A stretch of DNA of 37,415 nt from assembly GCA_945917985.1 (NCBI GenBank), contig CAMEIH010000024.1, forward strand, positions 1 to 37,415. The letters are read 5' to 3'. Each line of letters starts with the position of its first letter. Positions within the stretch are counted from its first letter, which is position 1. A model generated the notes under the pieces. It saw nothing but the letters and a program-made list of their open reading frames with translations, was not told where the DNA came from and made no database searches. The stretch is from an uncultured Clostridium sp. GTDB lineage: Bacteria > Bacillota > Clostridia > Lachnospirales > Lachnospiraceae. Made by a program: the position numbers and the translations under genes. Shown here piece by piece: positions 8,132 through 17,143 of the stretch.

Positions 8132-9508
8132 TTATTTTAAGAGATTTTCGCCGACTTTTACAACATCTCCGGCCCCCATAGTTATCAACAAGTCACCGGG
8201 TGTGCAATTTTCCAAAATAAATTTTTCAATTGTCTCATAATCGGGAAAATAAAAACAGCTTTTTCCGAGAGCTTCTATTTCTTTTTGAAGGGTTGCTGAA
8301 CTGATCCCCAGATCATCGGTTTCTCTTGCAGGATATATTTTAGCCAGTATGACCCTGTCTGCAAGGGAGAGTGCCGCGGCAAACTCTTTCATAAATGCTT
8401 TGGTGCGTGTATAGGTATGGGGCTGGAACAGGCACCAGAGTGTTTTGTGGGGATAATTTACCGCAGCTTTTAAAGTTGCAGTAATTTCTGTAGGGTGGTG
8501 TGCATAATCATCTATTATAGTAATTCCATTTACAGTTCCTTTATATTCAAAACGACGGTCAGTTCCCTTAAATTCCGAAAGCGCCTTTTGGATTATAGAT
8601 GTTTCAATGGAAAGGAGCTCTGAGAGGGCAATGGCGGCAAGTGCATTATAGATATTGTGTTCGCCGGGTACACCCAGCGTATAGACGGAAGCCTTATGTC
8701 CTTTTTTTATTAATGTAAAGGTGGCACACCCTTTCTCATTGTAGGAGATGTCTGCTGCACTGTAGTCAAAGCAGGAGGAATTGCCGAAGGTAATGATGGG
8801 ACAGGCAATCTGCTTTGTGATGGATTCGATGCCCGGAATATTGCCGTTTATGATCAGGGCCCCGTCCTTAGGAAGAAGCAGGGCAAACTGATGAAAAGAA
8901 TTCCGGATATCATCAATGTCCTTGAAAAAATCCAGATGGTCTTCCTCCACATTAAGAATCAGTCCTATTTTAGGATAAAAGCTGAGAAAGCTGTTGGTAT
9001 ATTCGCAGGCTTCGGTGACAAAATAGCCGGAATGTCCAACCCGGATATTGCCGTTTATGGTTTTTAAGATTCCGCCGATGGAAAGTGTGGGATCGGTATC
9101 GGCAGCAAGCAGAATTTCGGAGACCATAGAGGTGGTGGTGGTCTTACCGTGGGTTCCGCTGATGGCAATGGGGGTTTCGTAATTCCTCATCATCTGGCCG
9201 AGGAGCTGTGCTCTTGTAAGAATAGGAATATGAAGATCCTGTGCGGCCACATATTCCGGATTATCTGTGTGGATAGCGCTGGTATAGACCATCAGGTCGA
9301 TGTCGGAAGTGAGATTTTCATATTTTTGGCCGTAATAGATTGTCGCGCCTTTGGAGGAAAGCAGCTGCGTCAAAGGAGTCGGCTTAACATCGGAACCGGA
9401 AACGGTAAATCCTTTTTCCAGAAGAACTTCCGCTAGTCCGCTCATACTGATACCGCCGATACCAATAAAATATATATGAATGGGGTGGTCAAAATTGATC
9501 TGATACAT
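8132..9508 (-). CDS. murC: UDP-N-acetylmuramate--L-alanine ligase
   Basis: MurC adds L-alanine to UDP-MurNAc with ATP, the first amino acid of the peptidoglycan stem peptide, in the cytoplasm. The 458-residue length is normal. The N-terminal UDP-binding fold carries FIGIGGISMSG (14-24), the ATP loop is GTHGKTTTT (118-126), and the EACEY and HHPTE (DDYAHHPTE) motifs of the Mur ligase central and C-terminal domains are present. The ATG at 9508 has GGAGG about 8 bp upstream. No hairpin terminator follows the stop, so messages may run through the DnaA-box region into dnaD. Confidence 0.96.
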   Translation of the reverse strand: MYQINFDHPIHIYFIGIGGISMSGLAEVLLEKGFTVSGSDVKPTPLTQLLSSKGATIYYGQKYENLTSDIDLMVYTSAIHTDNPEYVAAQDLHIPILTRAQLLGQMMRNYETPIAISGTHGKTTTTSMVSEILLAADTDPTLSIGGILKTINGNIRVGHSGYFVTEACEYTNSFLSFYPKIGLILNVEEDHLDFFKDIDDIRNSFHQFALLLPKDGALIINGNIPGIESITKQIACPIITFGNSSCFDYSAADISYNEKGCATFTLIKKGHKASVYTLGVPGEHNIYNALAAIALSELLSIETSIIQKALSEFKGTDRRFEYKGTVNGITIIDDYAHHPTEITATLKAAVNYPHKTLWCLFQPHTYTRTKAFMKEFAAALSLADRVILAKIYPARETDDLGISSATLQKEIEALGKSCFYFPDYETIEKFILENCTPGDLLITMGAGDVVKVGENLLK

Positions 9509-9556
9509 GGTAATAGCCTCCGATAACTAAATAGTATATTCATTTTTACAAATATC

Positions 9557-9584
9557 ATTATAATGAATATGTAAGAAAAAACAA
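9557..9584 (-). promoter_or_regulatory. Possible murC promoter
   Basis: On the minus strand a perfect TATAAT (9562-9557) lies 16 bp after TTGTTT (9584-9579), which matches only the first three -35 bases. The -10 sits inside the palindrome CATTATAATG. This is the best candidate in the gap. Confidence 0.4.
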
Positions 9585-9731
9585 ATGGCATTTTGAACAA
9601 AATGTATGGATGAGAATGCTCGCAGGATACTAAATGTTGTAAATGAGATAAAAAAAGGTCTTATAAAACACATAAAAAATTGTAAAATATTTACATAAAA
9701 ATAGCAAAATACAGTAATTTTTTTGTAAAAA

Positions 9732-9753
9732 ATATTCACATTCAGGTGAATAT
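9732..9753. repeat. Inverted repeat overlapping the glgC -35 box, candidate operator
   Basis: ATATTCAC (9732-9739) and GTGAATAT (9746-9753) are perfect 8-bp arms with a 6-bp spacer. The left arm contains the -35 hexamer of the glgC promoter. The regulator cannot be named. Confidence 0.5.
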
Positions 9754-9763
9754 ATGGTATACT
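9735..9763 (+). promoter_or_regulatory. Sigma-A promoter of glgC-glgD
   Basis: TTCACA (9735-9740) and TATACT (9758-9763) are spaced by exactly 17 bp, each matching consensus at 5 of 6 positions. The glgC start is 95 bp downstream, preceded by AGAGGTGATG. Confidence 0.75.
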
Positions 9764-9857
9764 ATTCGTAAATTTAATAATTGCTACATATATCGGTAGA
9801 CCGATTATTAAATGATGGCTTTATTGCAAAAAAAAATTACTGGTAAGAGGTGATGAC

Positions 9858-11132
9858 ATGATTAAGAAAGAAATGATTGCCATGTTATTAGCTGGCGGTC
9901 AGGGAAGCAGATTGGGCGTTCTTACTTCAAAAGTAGCCAAGCCCGCGGTATCTTTTGGAGGAAAATACCGGATCATTGATTTCCCGCTGAGCAACTGCAT
10001 TAATTCGGGTGTTGATACGGTAGGTGTGTTGACACAGTACCAGCCCTTAAGACTGAATACACATATCGGTATCGGTATTCCGTGGGATCTGGACAGAAAC
10101 ATCGGAGGTGTGAGTGTACTTCCGCCATATGAAAAGGTTACCAACAGTGAATGGTATACAGGAACTGCGAATGCCATTTACCAGAATATTGATTATATGG
10201 AAAGCTTTAATCCCGAATATATTCTGATTTTGTCAGGTGACCATATTTATAAAATGGATTATGAGGTTATGCTTGATTTCCATAAGGAAAAGGGAGCAGA
10301 ATGTACCATTGCCGTTATGCCGGTTCCCATGGAGGAGGCAAAGCGTTTTGGTATCATGATTACGGATGAGGACAGAAAGATCACTGATTTTGAGGAAAAA
10401 CCGGCAAATCCCAGAAGCAATCTTGCGTCTATGGGTATTTACATCTTTAATTGGAAGACATTGAAAGAAGCATTGCTTGCCAATGCAGAACAGCCCGGCC
10501 TCGACTTCGGTAAACACATTATCCCATACTGCCACGGCAAGGGAGCACCTTTATATGCGTTTGAATTTAACGGATACTGGAAGGATGTGGGAACGCTGAA
10601 TTCCTATTGGCAGGCCAATATGGAACTGATCGATATCGTACCCGAATTCAATCTGTATGAGGAATATTGGAAGATTTACACAAAGAGTGAAATCCTTCCT
10701 CCTCAGTACATAGCAGATAACAGCGTGGTGGAGAGAAGCATTATCGGTGAAGGAAGCGATATTTACGGCAAAGTGTATAATTCCGTGATAGGCTGTGGCG
10801 TTACCATCGGAAACGATACCGTTGTTCGCGACTCCATTATCATGAACGGCACCGTAATCGGTGACGGCTGTGAATTGAATAAGGCTATTATTGCAGAGAA
10901 TGTAATAGTAGGCAATCAGGTAAAGCTGGGTATCGGTGCTGAGGCTCCTAATGAAACAGATCCTCATATTTACAATAACGGTATTGTCACCATCGGCGAA
11001 AAGAGTATCATACCTGATGGTGTGACGGTTGGTAAAAATACATGCGTGTTTGGTGTTACTACGGCTGAAGATTTCCCGGATAACTGCCTCGCAAGCGGTA
11101 AAACATTAATTAAGGCAGGTGATGAAAAGTGA
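9858..11132 (+). CDS. glgC: Glucose-1-phosphate adenylyltransferase, catalytic subunit
   Basis: GlgC makes ADP-glucose from glucose 1-phosphate and ATP, the committed step of glycogen synthesis. The 424-residue protein begins with the nucleotidyltransferase signature LAGGQGSRL (11-19), and the [15 protein letters not shown] segment follows. The substrate-site motif FEEKP and the ADP-glucose-pyrophosphorylase YWKDVGT motif are both present, and the C-terminal third is a run of hexapeptide repeats forming a left-handed beta helix. AGGTGATG lies close before the ATG. It overlaps glgD by 4 bp, so translation is coupled. The pair form is typical of Bacillus and clostridia. Confidence 0.95.
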   Translation: MIKKEMIAMLLAGGQGSRLGVLTSKVAKPAVSFGGKYRIIDFPLSNCINSGVDTVGVLTQYQPLRLNTHIGIGIPWDLDRNIGGVSVLPPYEKVTNSEWYTGTANAIYQNIDYMESFNPEYILILSGDHIYKMDYEVMLDFHKEKGAECTIAVMPVPMEEAKRFGIMITDEDRKITDFEEKPANPRSNLASMGIYIFNWKTLKEALLANAEQPGLDFGKHIIPYCHGKGAPLYAFEFNGYWKDVGTLNSYWQANMELIDIVPEFNLYEEYWKIYTKSEILPPQYIADNSVVERSIIGEGSDIYGKVYNSVIGCGVTIGNDTVVRDSIIMNGTVIGDGCELNKAIIAENVIVGNQVKLGIGAEAPNETDPHIYNNGIVTIGEKSIIPDGVTVGKNTCVFGVTTAEDFPDNCLASGKTLIKAGDEK

Positions 11133-12250
11133 GAGCAATCGGTATTATTTTAGCAGGTGGAAGCAGCTACAGGATGAAAGAGCTTTCCACAAAAAGAGCA
11201 GTGTGCGCCATGCCTATTGCAGGCAGCTACAGAAGTATTGATTTTGCACTGAGTAATATGACAAACTCCCACATTCAGAAGGTAGCAGTCCTGACTCAGT
11301 ACAATGCAAGAAGCCTGAATGAACACTTAAGTTCATCCAAATGGTGGGATTTCGGACGGAAGCAGGGAGGCTTATATGTACTCACACCTTCCGTTACGGC
11401 GGAAAGCAATTCCTGGTATAGGGGAACTGCCGATGCCATTGCACAGAATCTTGCTTTCCTTAAGAACAGTCATGAGCCTTATGTGGTTATCGCATCCGGA
11501 GACTGTGTTTACAAGCTGGATTACAATAAAGTTCTGGAATACCATATTGCAAAGAAAGCAGATATTACTGTTGTCTGCAAGGATATGGGACCGAATATCA
11601 ATGTGGACCGTTTCGGTACAATCAAGATGAATGAAGAGAGCCGGATCGAAGAGTTTGAAGAGAAGCCGGTAGTGGCAAAGTCGAATACCGTTTCCTGCGG
11701 TATCTATGTGGTAAGAAGACGACAGCTGATTGAAATGATCGAGAAGTGCGCTGAAGAAGAGAGATATGATTTTGTAAAGGATATTCTGATCCGTTACAAG
11801 AACATGAAGAGAATTTATGGTTATAAGCTTCAGGAATACTGGAGTAATATTGCGACTGTCAACGACTATTTCAATACGAATATGGACTTCCTGAAAGCGG
11901 AAACCAGAGATTACTTCTTCAAGCAGTATCCTGATATTTACTCTAAGGTTGATGATCTGCCTCCGGCCAAGTACAATGTTGGATCCAAGATCAAAAACAG
12001 TTTGATCTCCAGCGGCTGTATTGTAAATGGTACAGTGGAAGATTCTGTTGTATTTAAGAAAGCATATATTGGAAATAACTGTTATATTAAGAATTCCATT
12101 ATTTTGAATGATGTTTATATCGGTGACAATACTCATATTGAAAACTGTATTGTGGAGAGCCATGGTACCATCAGAGCGAACTCCTATCATATGGGAGAAA
12201 ACGGAAATATTAAGATTGTCATTGAGAGAAATGACAGATTTGTTATTTAG
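11129..12250 (+). CDS. glgD: Glucose-1-phosphate adenylyltransferase, regulatory subunit
   Basis: GlgD is the non-catalytic partner of GlgC that modulates its activity. The 373-residue protein keeps the fold ([11 protein letters not shown], then [11 protein letters not shown]), but the nucleotide loop GGQGSRL of GlgC is changed to GGSSYRM, consistent with loss of catalysis. A C-terminal set of hexapeptide repeats is present. The start is GTG at 11129 inside the GTGA overlap with glgC; the ribosome site AGGTGATG is in the glgC end. No branching enzyme or glycogen synthase gene follows, so the rest of the glycogen pathway must lie elsewhere. Confidence 0.93.
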   Translation: MRAIGIILAGGSSYRMKELSTKRAVCAMPIAGSYRSIDFALSNMTNSHIQKVAVLTQYNARSLNEHLSSSKWWDFGRKQGGLYVLTPSVTAESNSWYRGTADAIAQNLAFLKNSHEPYVVIASGDCVYKLDYNKVLEYHIAKKADITVVCKDMGPNINVDRFGTIKMNEESRIEEFEEKPVVAKSNTVSCGIYVVRRRQLIEMIEKCAEEERYDFVKDILIRYKNMKRIYGYKLQEYWSNIATVNDYFNTNMDFLKAETRDYFFKQYPDIYSKVDDLPPAKYNVGSKIKNSLISSGCIVNGTVEDSVVFKKAYIGNNCYIKNSIILNDVYIGDNTHIENCIVESHGTIRANSYHMGENGNIKIVIERNDRFVI

Positions 12251-12306
12251 AGAAGGAGAAGCAGCTACAGGGATTATAGTATACTAAACTAGGGGGACGG
12301 ATTGAA

Positions 12307-12579
12307 ATGCAGATTACAGATGTACGAGTAAGAAAGATTACGAAGGAAGGAAAGATGCGAGCTATCGTTTCCATTACCATTGATGATGAGTTCGTAATCC
12401 ATGACATTAAAGTGATTGAGGGCGAAAAGGGAATGTTCATAGCAATGCCCAGTAAGAAGGCCACTGATGGTGAGTACAGGGATATTGCCCATCCTATTAA
12501 TTCCGGTACAAGGGAAAACATCCAAAAAATTATTTTGGAAAAATATGAACAAGCATTGCTGGAGCCGGACATTGAATAA
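12307..12579 (+). CDS. spoVG: Septation/sporulation regulator SpoVG
   Basis: This 90-residue nucleic-acid-binding protein matches SpoVG along its length, starting [11 protein letters not shown] and including MPSKK and the DIAHPI segment. In Firmicutes it affects septum formation, sporulation and surface or virulence genes by binding DNA and RNA. GGGGGA lies about 9 bp before the ATG. It starts 56 bp after glgD with no terminator between, so it may be read from the glgC promoter as well as from a local one. A strong terminator follows. Confidence 0.96.
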   Translation: MQITDVRVRKITKEGKMRAIVSITIDDEFVIHDIKVIEGEKGMFIAMPSKKATDGEYRDIAHPINSGTRENIQKIILEKYEQALLEPDIE

Positions 12580-12616
12580 AAGCGGTGAAAGCATGCCAAT
12601 AAAGCCTAAACCAGTA

Positions 12617-12652
12617 AGAAAAACAGAGGTGCTTTTGCACCTCTGTTTTTCT
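12617..12652 (+). terminator. Intrinsic terminator after spoVG
   Basis: A perfect 16-bp stem (12617-12632 with 12637-12652) closes on a TTTT loop; its 3' arm includes TTTTT. The core is ACAGAGGTGC with its complement. It ends the glgC-glgD-spoVG transcript and may also work on the other strand. Confidence 0.9.
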
Positions 12653-12688
12653 GCACATCGAGGTCAGATATTTTCTCAAAACCTTCTT

Positions 12689-12715
12689 TTGACAACCGTT
12701 TCATTTCATTATAAT
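12689..12715 (+). promoter_or_regulatory. Promoter of pth-mfd
   Basis: A perfect TTGACA (12689-12694) is followed by TATAAT at 12710-12715 (15-bp spacing) or TAATAT at 12712-12717 (17-bp spacing). It lies between the spoVG terminator and pth. Confidence 0.7.
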
Positions 12716-12758
12716 ATAGAGTAGCAAATTGAACAAAATAGTGAGACAGGAGTAAAAA

Positions 12759-13376
12759 ATGTATATCATTGCAGGATTGGGCAATCCGGGAAAACAATAT
12801 GAGGGAACAAGACATAATATAGGCTGGCAGGTTATTGATGAACTGGCAGGGAAATATAATATTAGAGTGACGGAGAGTAAATTTAAAGGGCTGATCGGTA
12901 AGGGAGTGATAGGCGGGGAAAAGGTAATTCTTGTCAAACCTCTTACCTTTATGAACCTGAGCGGAGAATGCATCCGGGGAGTCACTAATTTTTACAAGAT
13001 AGATGAAACGTCGCAGCTCATTGTTGTGGCTGATGATATCAGTCTGGATGTTGGACAAATCCGGATGCGGAAAAAGGGTAGTGCCGGGGGCCACAATGGT
13101 CTTAAAAATATTATTGCCCATTTGGGACATGAGAACTTCATGCGGATTAAAATGGGAGTAGGAGATAAACCGGCAGGTTATGATCTGGCGGATTATGTCC
13201 TTGGTCATTTCAGCAAAGAAGAAGAAAAAATCCTTGCGGAAAGTAAAAAGACTGCGGTTCTCGCCATAGAGACCATTATGAGTGACGGTATCGATAAAGC
13301 AATGAATCTTTATAATACAAAAAAGACCGCAAAAAAAAGTGAAAAAGAGGCAGAGAGCTCTGCCGATAACGGTTAA
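12759..13376 (+). CDS. pth: Peptidyl-tRNA hydrolase
   Basis: Pth cleaves peptidyl-tRNA released from stalled ribosomes and recycles the tRNA. The protein (205 residues) starts YIIAGLGNPGKQYEGTRHN, with the catalytic histidine in TRHNIG. It also has the LVKPLTFMNLSG strand and VADDISL with the catalytic Asp. The C-terminus is a Lys/Glu-rich tail beyond the usual end. AGGAG stands before the ATG. It is followed after 13 bp by mfd, as in many Firmicutes. Confidence 0.96.
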   Translation: MYIIAGLGNPGKQYEGTRHNIGWQVIDELAGKYNIRVTESKFKGLIGKGVIGGEKVILVKPLTFMNLSGECIRGVTNFYKIDETSQLIVVADDISLDVGQIRMRKKGSAGGHNGLKNIIAHLGHENFMRIKMGVGDKPAGYDLADYVLGHFSKEEEKILAESKKTAVLAIETIMSDGIDKAMNLYNTKKTAKKSEKEAESSADNG

Positions 13377-13389
13377 GGAGATACAGATT

Positions 13390-16300
13390 ATGAGGGCACT
13401 GACGGCGCCGCTTCATGAACTTTTAGAATTTGAAGAGGTAAGATCGCTTCTGAAAAAGCCGGGAAAGGCGGCAACACTTACCGGATGTGTGGAATCTCAG
13501 AAGCTTCATATGGTATACGGGCTTAGCGATGGGTTTAAAGAGAGACTCATCGTTACTTTCAGTGACCTCAGGGTGAAGGAAATCCAGGAGGATTACCGCT
13601 TTTATGACAGAAATGTCACCTGCTATCCCGCAAAGGACCTTATTTTTTATCAGGCTGATATTCATGGAAATGAGTTGACAAAGGAGAGGCTGAAGTGCCT
13701 TCGCCGGATGGCGGAGGGAAAGCCTTTTACCGTAGTGACAACCTTCAGCAGCCTTATGTCACAGCAGATTCCTCTTTCTGTCTGGAAGGAAAATGTTATT
13801 TCAATTAACGGACAGACGACAGTAGATGAAAGCGAATTATCGCGTGAACTTGTGAAGCTTGGCTATGAGAAAACCTATCAGGTAGAGGCTCCGGGACAGT
13901 TCAGCATTCGGGGCGGCATTGTGGATATTTTTGATCTGACGGAGGAAAACCCTTACCGTATCGAGCTCTGGGGAGACGAAGTGGAATCCATCAGGAGCTT
14001 TGATATTTTAAGTCAGCGCTCTATTGAGAAGCTTTCCAGTATCAGTATATATCCGGCCTGTGAAATGATTCTGTCTGAGGAACAATTGAAAAAGGGTATG
14101 GAAAAAATCGAAAAGGAAGGAAAAAGCTTTGCACAAAAGCTGCGAGAGAATTTCCATACCGAAGAAGCACACCGGGTAGAGACTCAGATAAAAGAATTAA
14201 AAGAAGAAGTTTTTGAGTTTAAAAATTTAGTCAATCTGGACAGTTATGTACATTATTTTTATGAGGAAACAGTTTCGTTTTTGGAACTTTTTGACAAGGA
14301 CAGAACCTGTGTATTTATTGATGAACCTGCCAGAGTGAAGGAGCATGCGGATGCGGTAGAATTGGAATTCAGGGAAAGCATGATGCATCGCCTTGAAAAG
14401 GGGTACATTCTTCCCGGCCAGACAGACCTTTTGTATTCTCTTTCCGAAATTACTGCCAAGCTGACAAATTACAGAACAGTAACGCTTTCCACCCTTGATC
14501 TGAAAACATCCCTGATCAAGGTAGATAGGAAAGCAGATATCTCAGCCAAGAGTATTTCTTCTTATAACAATAGCTTTGAGGCGCTGCTTCAGGATCTGAA
14601 AAGGTATAAGAAGAACGGTTTCAGGGTGTTGCTTCTTTCAGGTTCAAGGACTCGTGCTGCAAGACTGGCCAGGGATCTCAGTGAAAATGATCTGGCTGCT
14701 TTTTATACGGAAAACCCCGATAGGGAAATAAAGCCGGGGGAGATCATGACCTTTTACGGCAGAGTATTAAAAGGATTTGAATATCCGCTGTTAAAGTTTG
14801 CCGTGATTTCCGAAAGTGATATTTTCGGAGCAGAAAAGAAAAAAAAGAAAAAGAAAAAACAATACGAAGGAAGAAAAATTAATGACTTTTCGGAACTACA
14901 GATCGGAGATTATGTGGTTCATGAAAATCACGGACTGGGAATTTATAGGGGCATTGAAAAGGTTGAGGTAGACAAAGTAGTCAAAGATTACATCAAAATT
15001 GAGTACCGCGATGGCGGCAATCTTTATGTCCTGGCAACCGGTCTTGATGTGATACAGAAGTATGCTTCCGCGGACGCAAGGAAGCCAAAGCTGAACAAGC
15101 TGGGAACGCAGGAGTGGACAAAGACTAAGAATAAGGCAAAGGAAGCTGCCTGCGAAGTGGCCAGGGATCTGGTAGAACTTTACGCTGTCAGGCAACAATC
15201 GGAAGGATACGCTTTCGGAAAAGATACAGTATGGCAGAGAGAATTTGAGGAGATGTTTCCCTATGAGGAGACAGAAGATCAGCTGGCAGCCATTGAAGCC
15301 ACAAAAGCGGATATGGAAAGTAACAAGATCATGGATCGTCTGATCTGTGGAGATGTAGGTTATGGAAAGACTGAAATTGCTATCCGCGCTGCTTTTAAAG
15401 CGGTACAGGAGGGAAAACAGGTGGTGTATCTGGTGCCCACTACAATTCTGGCACAGCAACACTACAACACATTTGTACAGAGAATGAAGGATTTTCCGGT
15501 CAGAGTGGATCTGCTGTCGAGATTCAGGAGCAGCTCCCAACAGAAAAAGACAGTGGAAGATTTGAAAAAAGGATTAGTGGATATCGTGATTGGTACGCAC
15601 AGGGTCCTTTCTTCCGATGTTACTTTCAAAGATCTGGGGCTTTTGATCGTTGATGAGGAACAGCGTTTTGGCGTGGCGCATAAGGAAAAGATTAAGAAGA
15701 TGAAGGAACAGGTGGATGTGCTTACACTGACGGCAACGCCTATTCCCAGAACTTTGCACATGAGCCTGATCGGAATTCGGGATATGAGTGTTCTTGAGGA
15801 AGCGCCCGGTGACAGACTGCCTATCCAGACTTATGTTCTTGAATATAATGAAGAGATGGTGAGGGAGGCTATTGTCAGAGAACTTTCCAGAAACGGTCAG
15901 GTGTATTATGTATACAACCGTGTCAATAATATTGCGGATGTTTCATCCAGGATTCAAAGCCTGGTGCCGGAGGCTAATGTTGCATTTGCCCATGGTCAGA
16001 TGCAGGAGCGCGAACTGGAAAAGATCATGTACAACTTTATCAACGGAGAAATCGATGTGCTTGTTTCCACTACCATTATAGAGACGGGTCTTGATATATC
16101 CAATGTGAACACCATGATCATTCATGATTCGGATAACATGGGGCTTTCCCAGCTTTATCAGCTTCGGGGTCGTGTGGGAAGAAGCAACAGAACGGCATAT
16201 GCTTTTCTGATGTATAAGAGGGATAAGGTTCTGAAAGAAGTGGCAGAAAAGAGACTGGCGGCCATCAAGGAGTTTACCGAGCTGGGAAGCGGATTTAAAA

Positions 16301-16911
16301 TAGCTATGCGTGATCTGGAGATCAGAGGTGCCGGCAATCTTCTCGGTGTGCGGCAGCATGGACATATGCAGGCGGTAGGTTACGACCTGTATTGCAAGAT
16401 GCTGAATGAAGCCGTTAAGAGTTTGAAAGGCATCAGCACAAAAGAGGACTTCAATACCACAGTTGATCTTGACGTGGATGCGTTTATACCGCCCACCTAT
16501 ATTGTGAACGAAGTGCAGAAGCTGGATATCTATAAGAGGATAGCAGGACTTGAGAATCAGACGGAATGCGATGATATGAAGGAAGAACTTTTAGACCGTT
16601 TTGGGGAAACTCCTTTGCCGGTTATCAATTTGTTCCGCATTTCCATGATCAGGGTGCAGGCGCATCAGCTATATATTACTGATGTAAAAGGAAAAAACGG
16701 AGAACTCTCTTTTATTCTTAAGAAAGATGCGGATATTCATGCGGAGAGAATTCCCGAACTGCTAAAAAAGAGGGAAAAACTTACTTTTAACTATAAACAG
16801 GTGCAGTTCATGCACCGCTATCAGCGATGCGGTGTAGCGGAGAAAGACGGTCAGAGACTTCTTTCCCTCGCAGAAGAACTATTAAAGGAAATGCAGGAAA
16901 TATTGCTTTAA
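13390..16911 (+). CDS. mfd: Transcription-repair coupling factor
   Basis: Mfd removes RNA polymerase stalled at DNA damage and recruits UvrA for repair. The 1173-residue protein has an N-terminal UvrB-like region (about 1-400), an RNA-polymerase-interacting domain after residue 490 (IGDYVVHENHGLG), the translocase with Walker A GDVGYGKT (654-661) and DEEQ (755-758), the RGRVGR motif, and a C-terminal TRCF domain. I chose the ATG at 13390 because AAGGAG sits 9 bp upstream, just at the pth stop; an in-frame ATG at 13339 would overlap pth. Odd feature: eight consecutive lysines (483-490) form the hinge before the polymerase-interacting domain, coded by an A-rich tract. Confidence 0.96.
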   Translation: MRALTAPLHELLEFEEVRSLLKKPGKAATLTGCVESQKLHMVYGLSDGFKERLIVTFSDLRVKEIQEDYRFYDRNVTCYPAKDLIFYQADIHGNELTKERLKCLRRMAEGKPFTVVTTFSSLMSQQIPLSVWKENVISINGQTTVDESELSRELVKLGYEKTYQVEAPGQFSIRGGIVDIFDLTEENPYRIELWGDEVESIRSFDILSQRSIEKLSSISIYPACEMILSEEQLKKGMEKIEKEGKSFAQKLRENFHTEEAHRVETQIKELKEEVFEFKNLVNLDSYVHYFYEETVSFLELFDKDRTCVFIDEPARVKEHADAVELEFRESMMHRLEKGYILPGQTDLLYSLSEITAKLTNYRTVTLSTLDLKTSLIKVDRKADISAKSISSYNNSFEALLQDLKRYKKNGFRVLLLSGSRTRAARLARDLSENDLAAFYTENPDREIKPGEIMTFYGRVLKGFEYPLLKFAVISESDIFGAEKKKKKKKKQYEGRKINDFSELQIGDYVVHENHGLGIYRGIEKVEVDKVVKDYIKIEYRDGGNLYVLATGLDVIQKYASADARKPKLNKLGTQEWTKTKNKAKEAACEVARDLVELYAVRQQSEGYAFGKDTVWQREFEEMFPYEETEDQLAAIEATKADMESNKIMDRLICGDVGYGKTEIAIRAAFKAVQEGKQVVYLVPTTILAQQHYNTFVQRMKDFPVRVDLLSRFRSSSQQKKTVEDLKKGLVDIVIGTHRVLSSDVTFKDLGLLIVDEEQRFGVAHKEKIKKMKEQVDVLTLTATPIPRTLHMSLIGIRDMSVLEEAPGDRLPIQTYVLEYNEEMVREAIVRELSRNGQVYYVYNRVNNIADVSSRIQSLVPEANVAFAHGQMQERELEKIMYNFINGEIDVLVSTTIIETGLDISNVNTMIIHDSDNMGLSQLYQLRGRVGRSNRTAYAFLMYKRDKVLKEVAEKRLAAIKEFTELGSGFKIAMRDLEIRGAGNLLGVRQHGHMQAVGYDLYCKMLNEAVKSLKGISTKEDFNTTVDLDVDAFIPPTYIVNEVQKLDIYKRIAGLENQTECDDMKEELLDRFGETPLPVINLFRISMIRVQAHQLYITDVKGKNGELSFILKKDADIHAERIPELLKKREKLTFNYKQVQFMHRYQRCGVAEKDGQRLLSLAEELLKEMQEILL

Positions 16912-16931
16912 AAATAACAGAGTATGGATCG

Positions 16932-16964
16932 TTCCGGAAGTTTATATGCTTCCGGAATTTTTTT
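16932..16964 (+). terminator. Intrinsic terminator after mfd
   Basis: TTCCGGAAG (16932-16940) pairs with CTTCCGGAA (16949-16957) over an 8-nt loop and is followed by seven T residues. Confidence 0.9.
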
Positions 16965-16992
16965 GCCCTGATGCAGAGTAAAAACAGAGAGT

Positions 16993-17020
16993 TTTACATA
17001 AAAATTACAAACATCTTACC
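16993..17020 (+). promoter_or_regulatory. Candidate PhoP box array before pstS
   Basis: Three related hexamers, TTTACA (16993-16998), ATTACA (17004-17009) and CTTACC (17015-17020), start exactly 11 bp apart. That matches the spacing of TT(A/T/C)ACA direct repeats bound by PhoP in Bacillus. A -10-like TACTAT follows at 17053-17058. A PhoP/PhoR pair is encoded downstream in the same cluster, which supports the reading. Confidence 0.6.
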
Positions 17021-17069
17021 TGAACATGATATTTTCGGAAGTAACAGAATGCTACTATGTCATTACTAA

Positions 17070-17108
17070 GATGAAGAGCGGCATTTTTCAGGCTGCCGTA
17101 TTTTCATC
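17070..17108 (+). promoter_or_regulatory. Possible stem-loop in the pstS leader
   Basis: GATGAA (17070-17075) pairs with TTCATC (17103-17108) and inside it CGGCA with TGCCG. The result is an interrupted hairpin just before the ribosome site AGGAG at 17129-17133. No T-run follows, so it is not a simple terminator. Confidence 0.3.
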
Positions 17109-17143
17109 TGAAGATATGATAGAAAATGAGGAGAAATGAAAAG

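Larger units (their letters stand above)
9509..9857. other. 349-bp AT-rich divergent intergenic region between murC and glgC
   Basis: No gene is supported in this gap. It holds divergent promoter candidates, a palindrome TGTAAA-ATA-TTTACA at 9681-9695, an inverted repeat over the glgC promoter (9732-9753) and a short hairpin TCGGT-AG-ACCGA at 9793-9804 in the glgC leader. Confidence 0.6.

Noticed and set aside
7981-8181. A 66-codon plus-strand open frame across the DnaA-box cluster
   Set aside because: It is made of the repeated TGTGGATAA units, has no ribosome site and runs into the end of murC on the other strand.
12251-12306. Sigma-H promoter for spoVG
   Set aside because: AAGGAGAAG resembles the -35 but no GAAT-type -10 stands at the proper distance.
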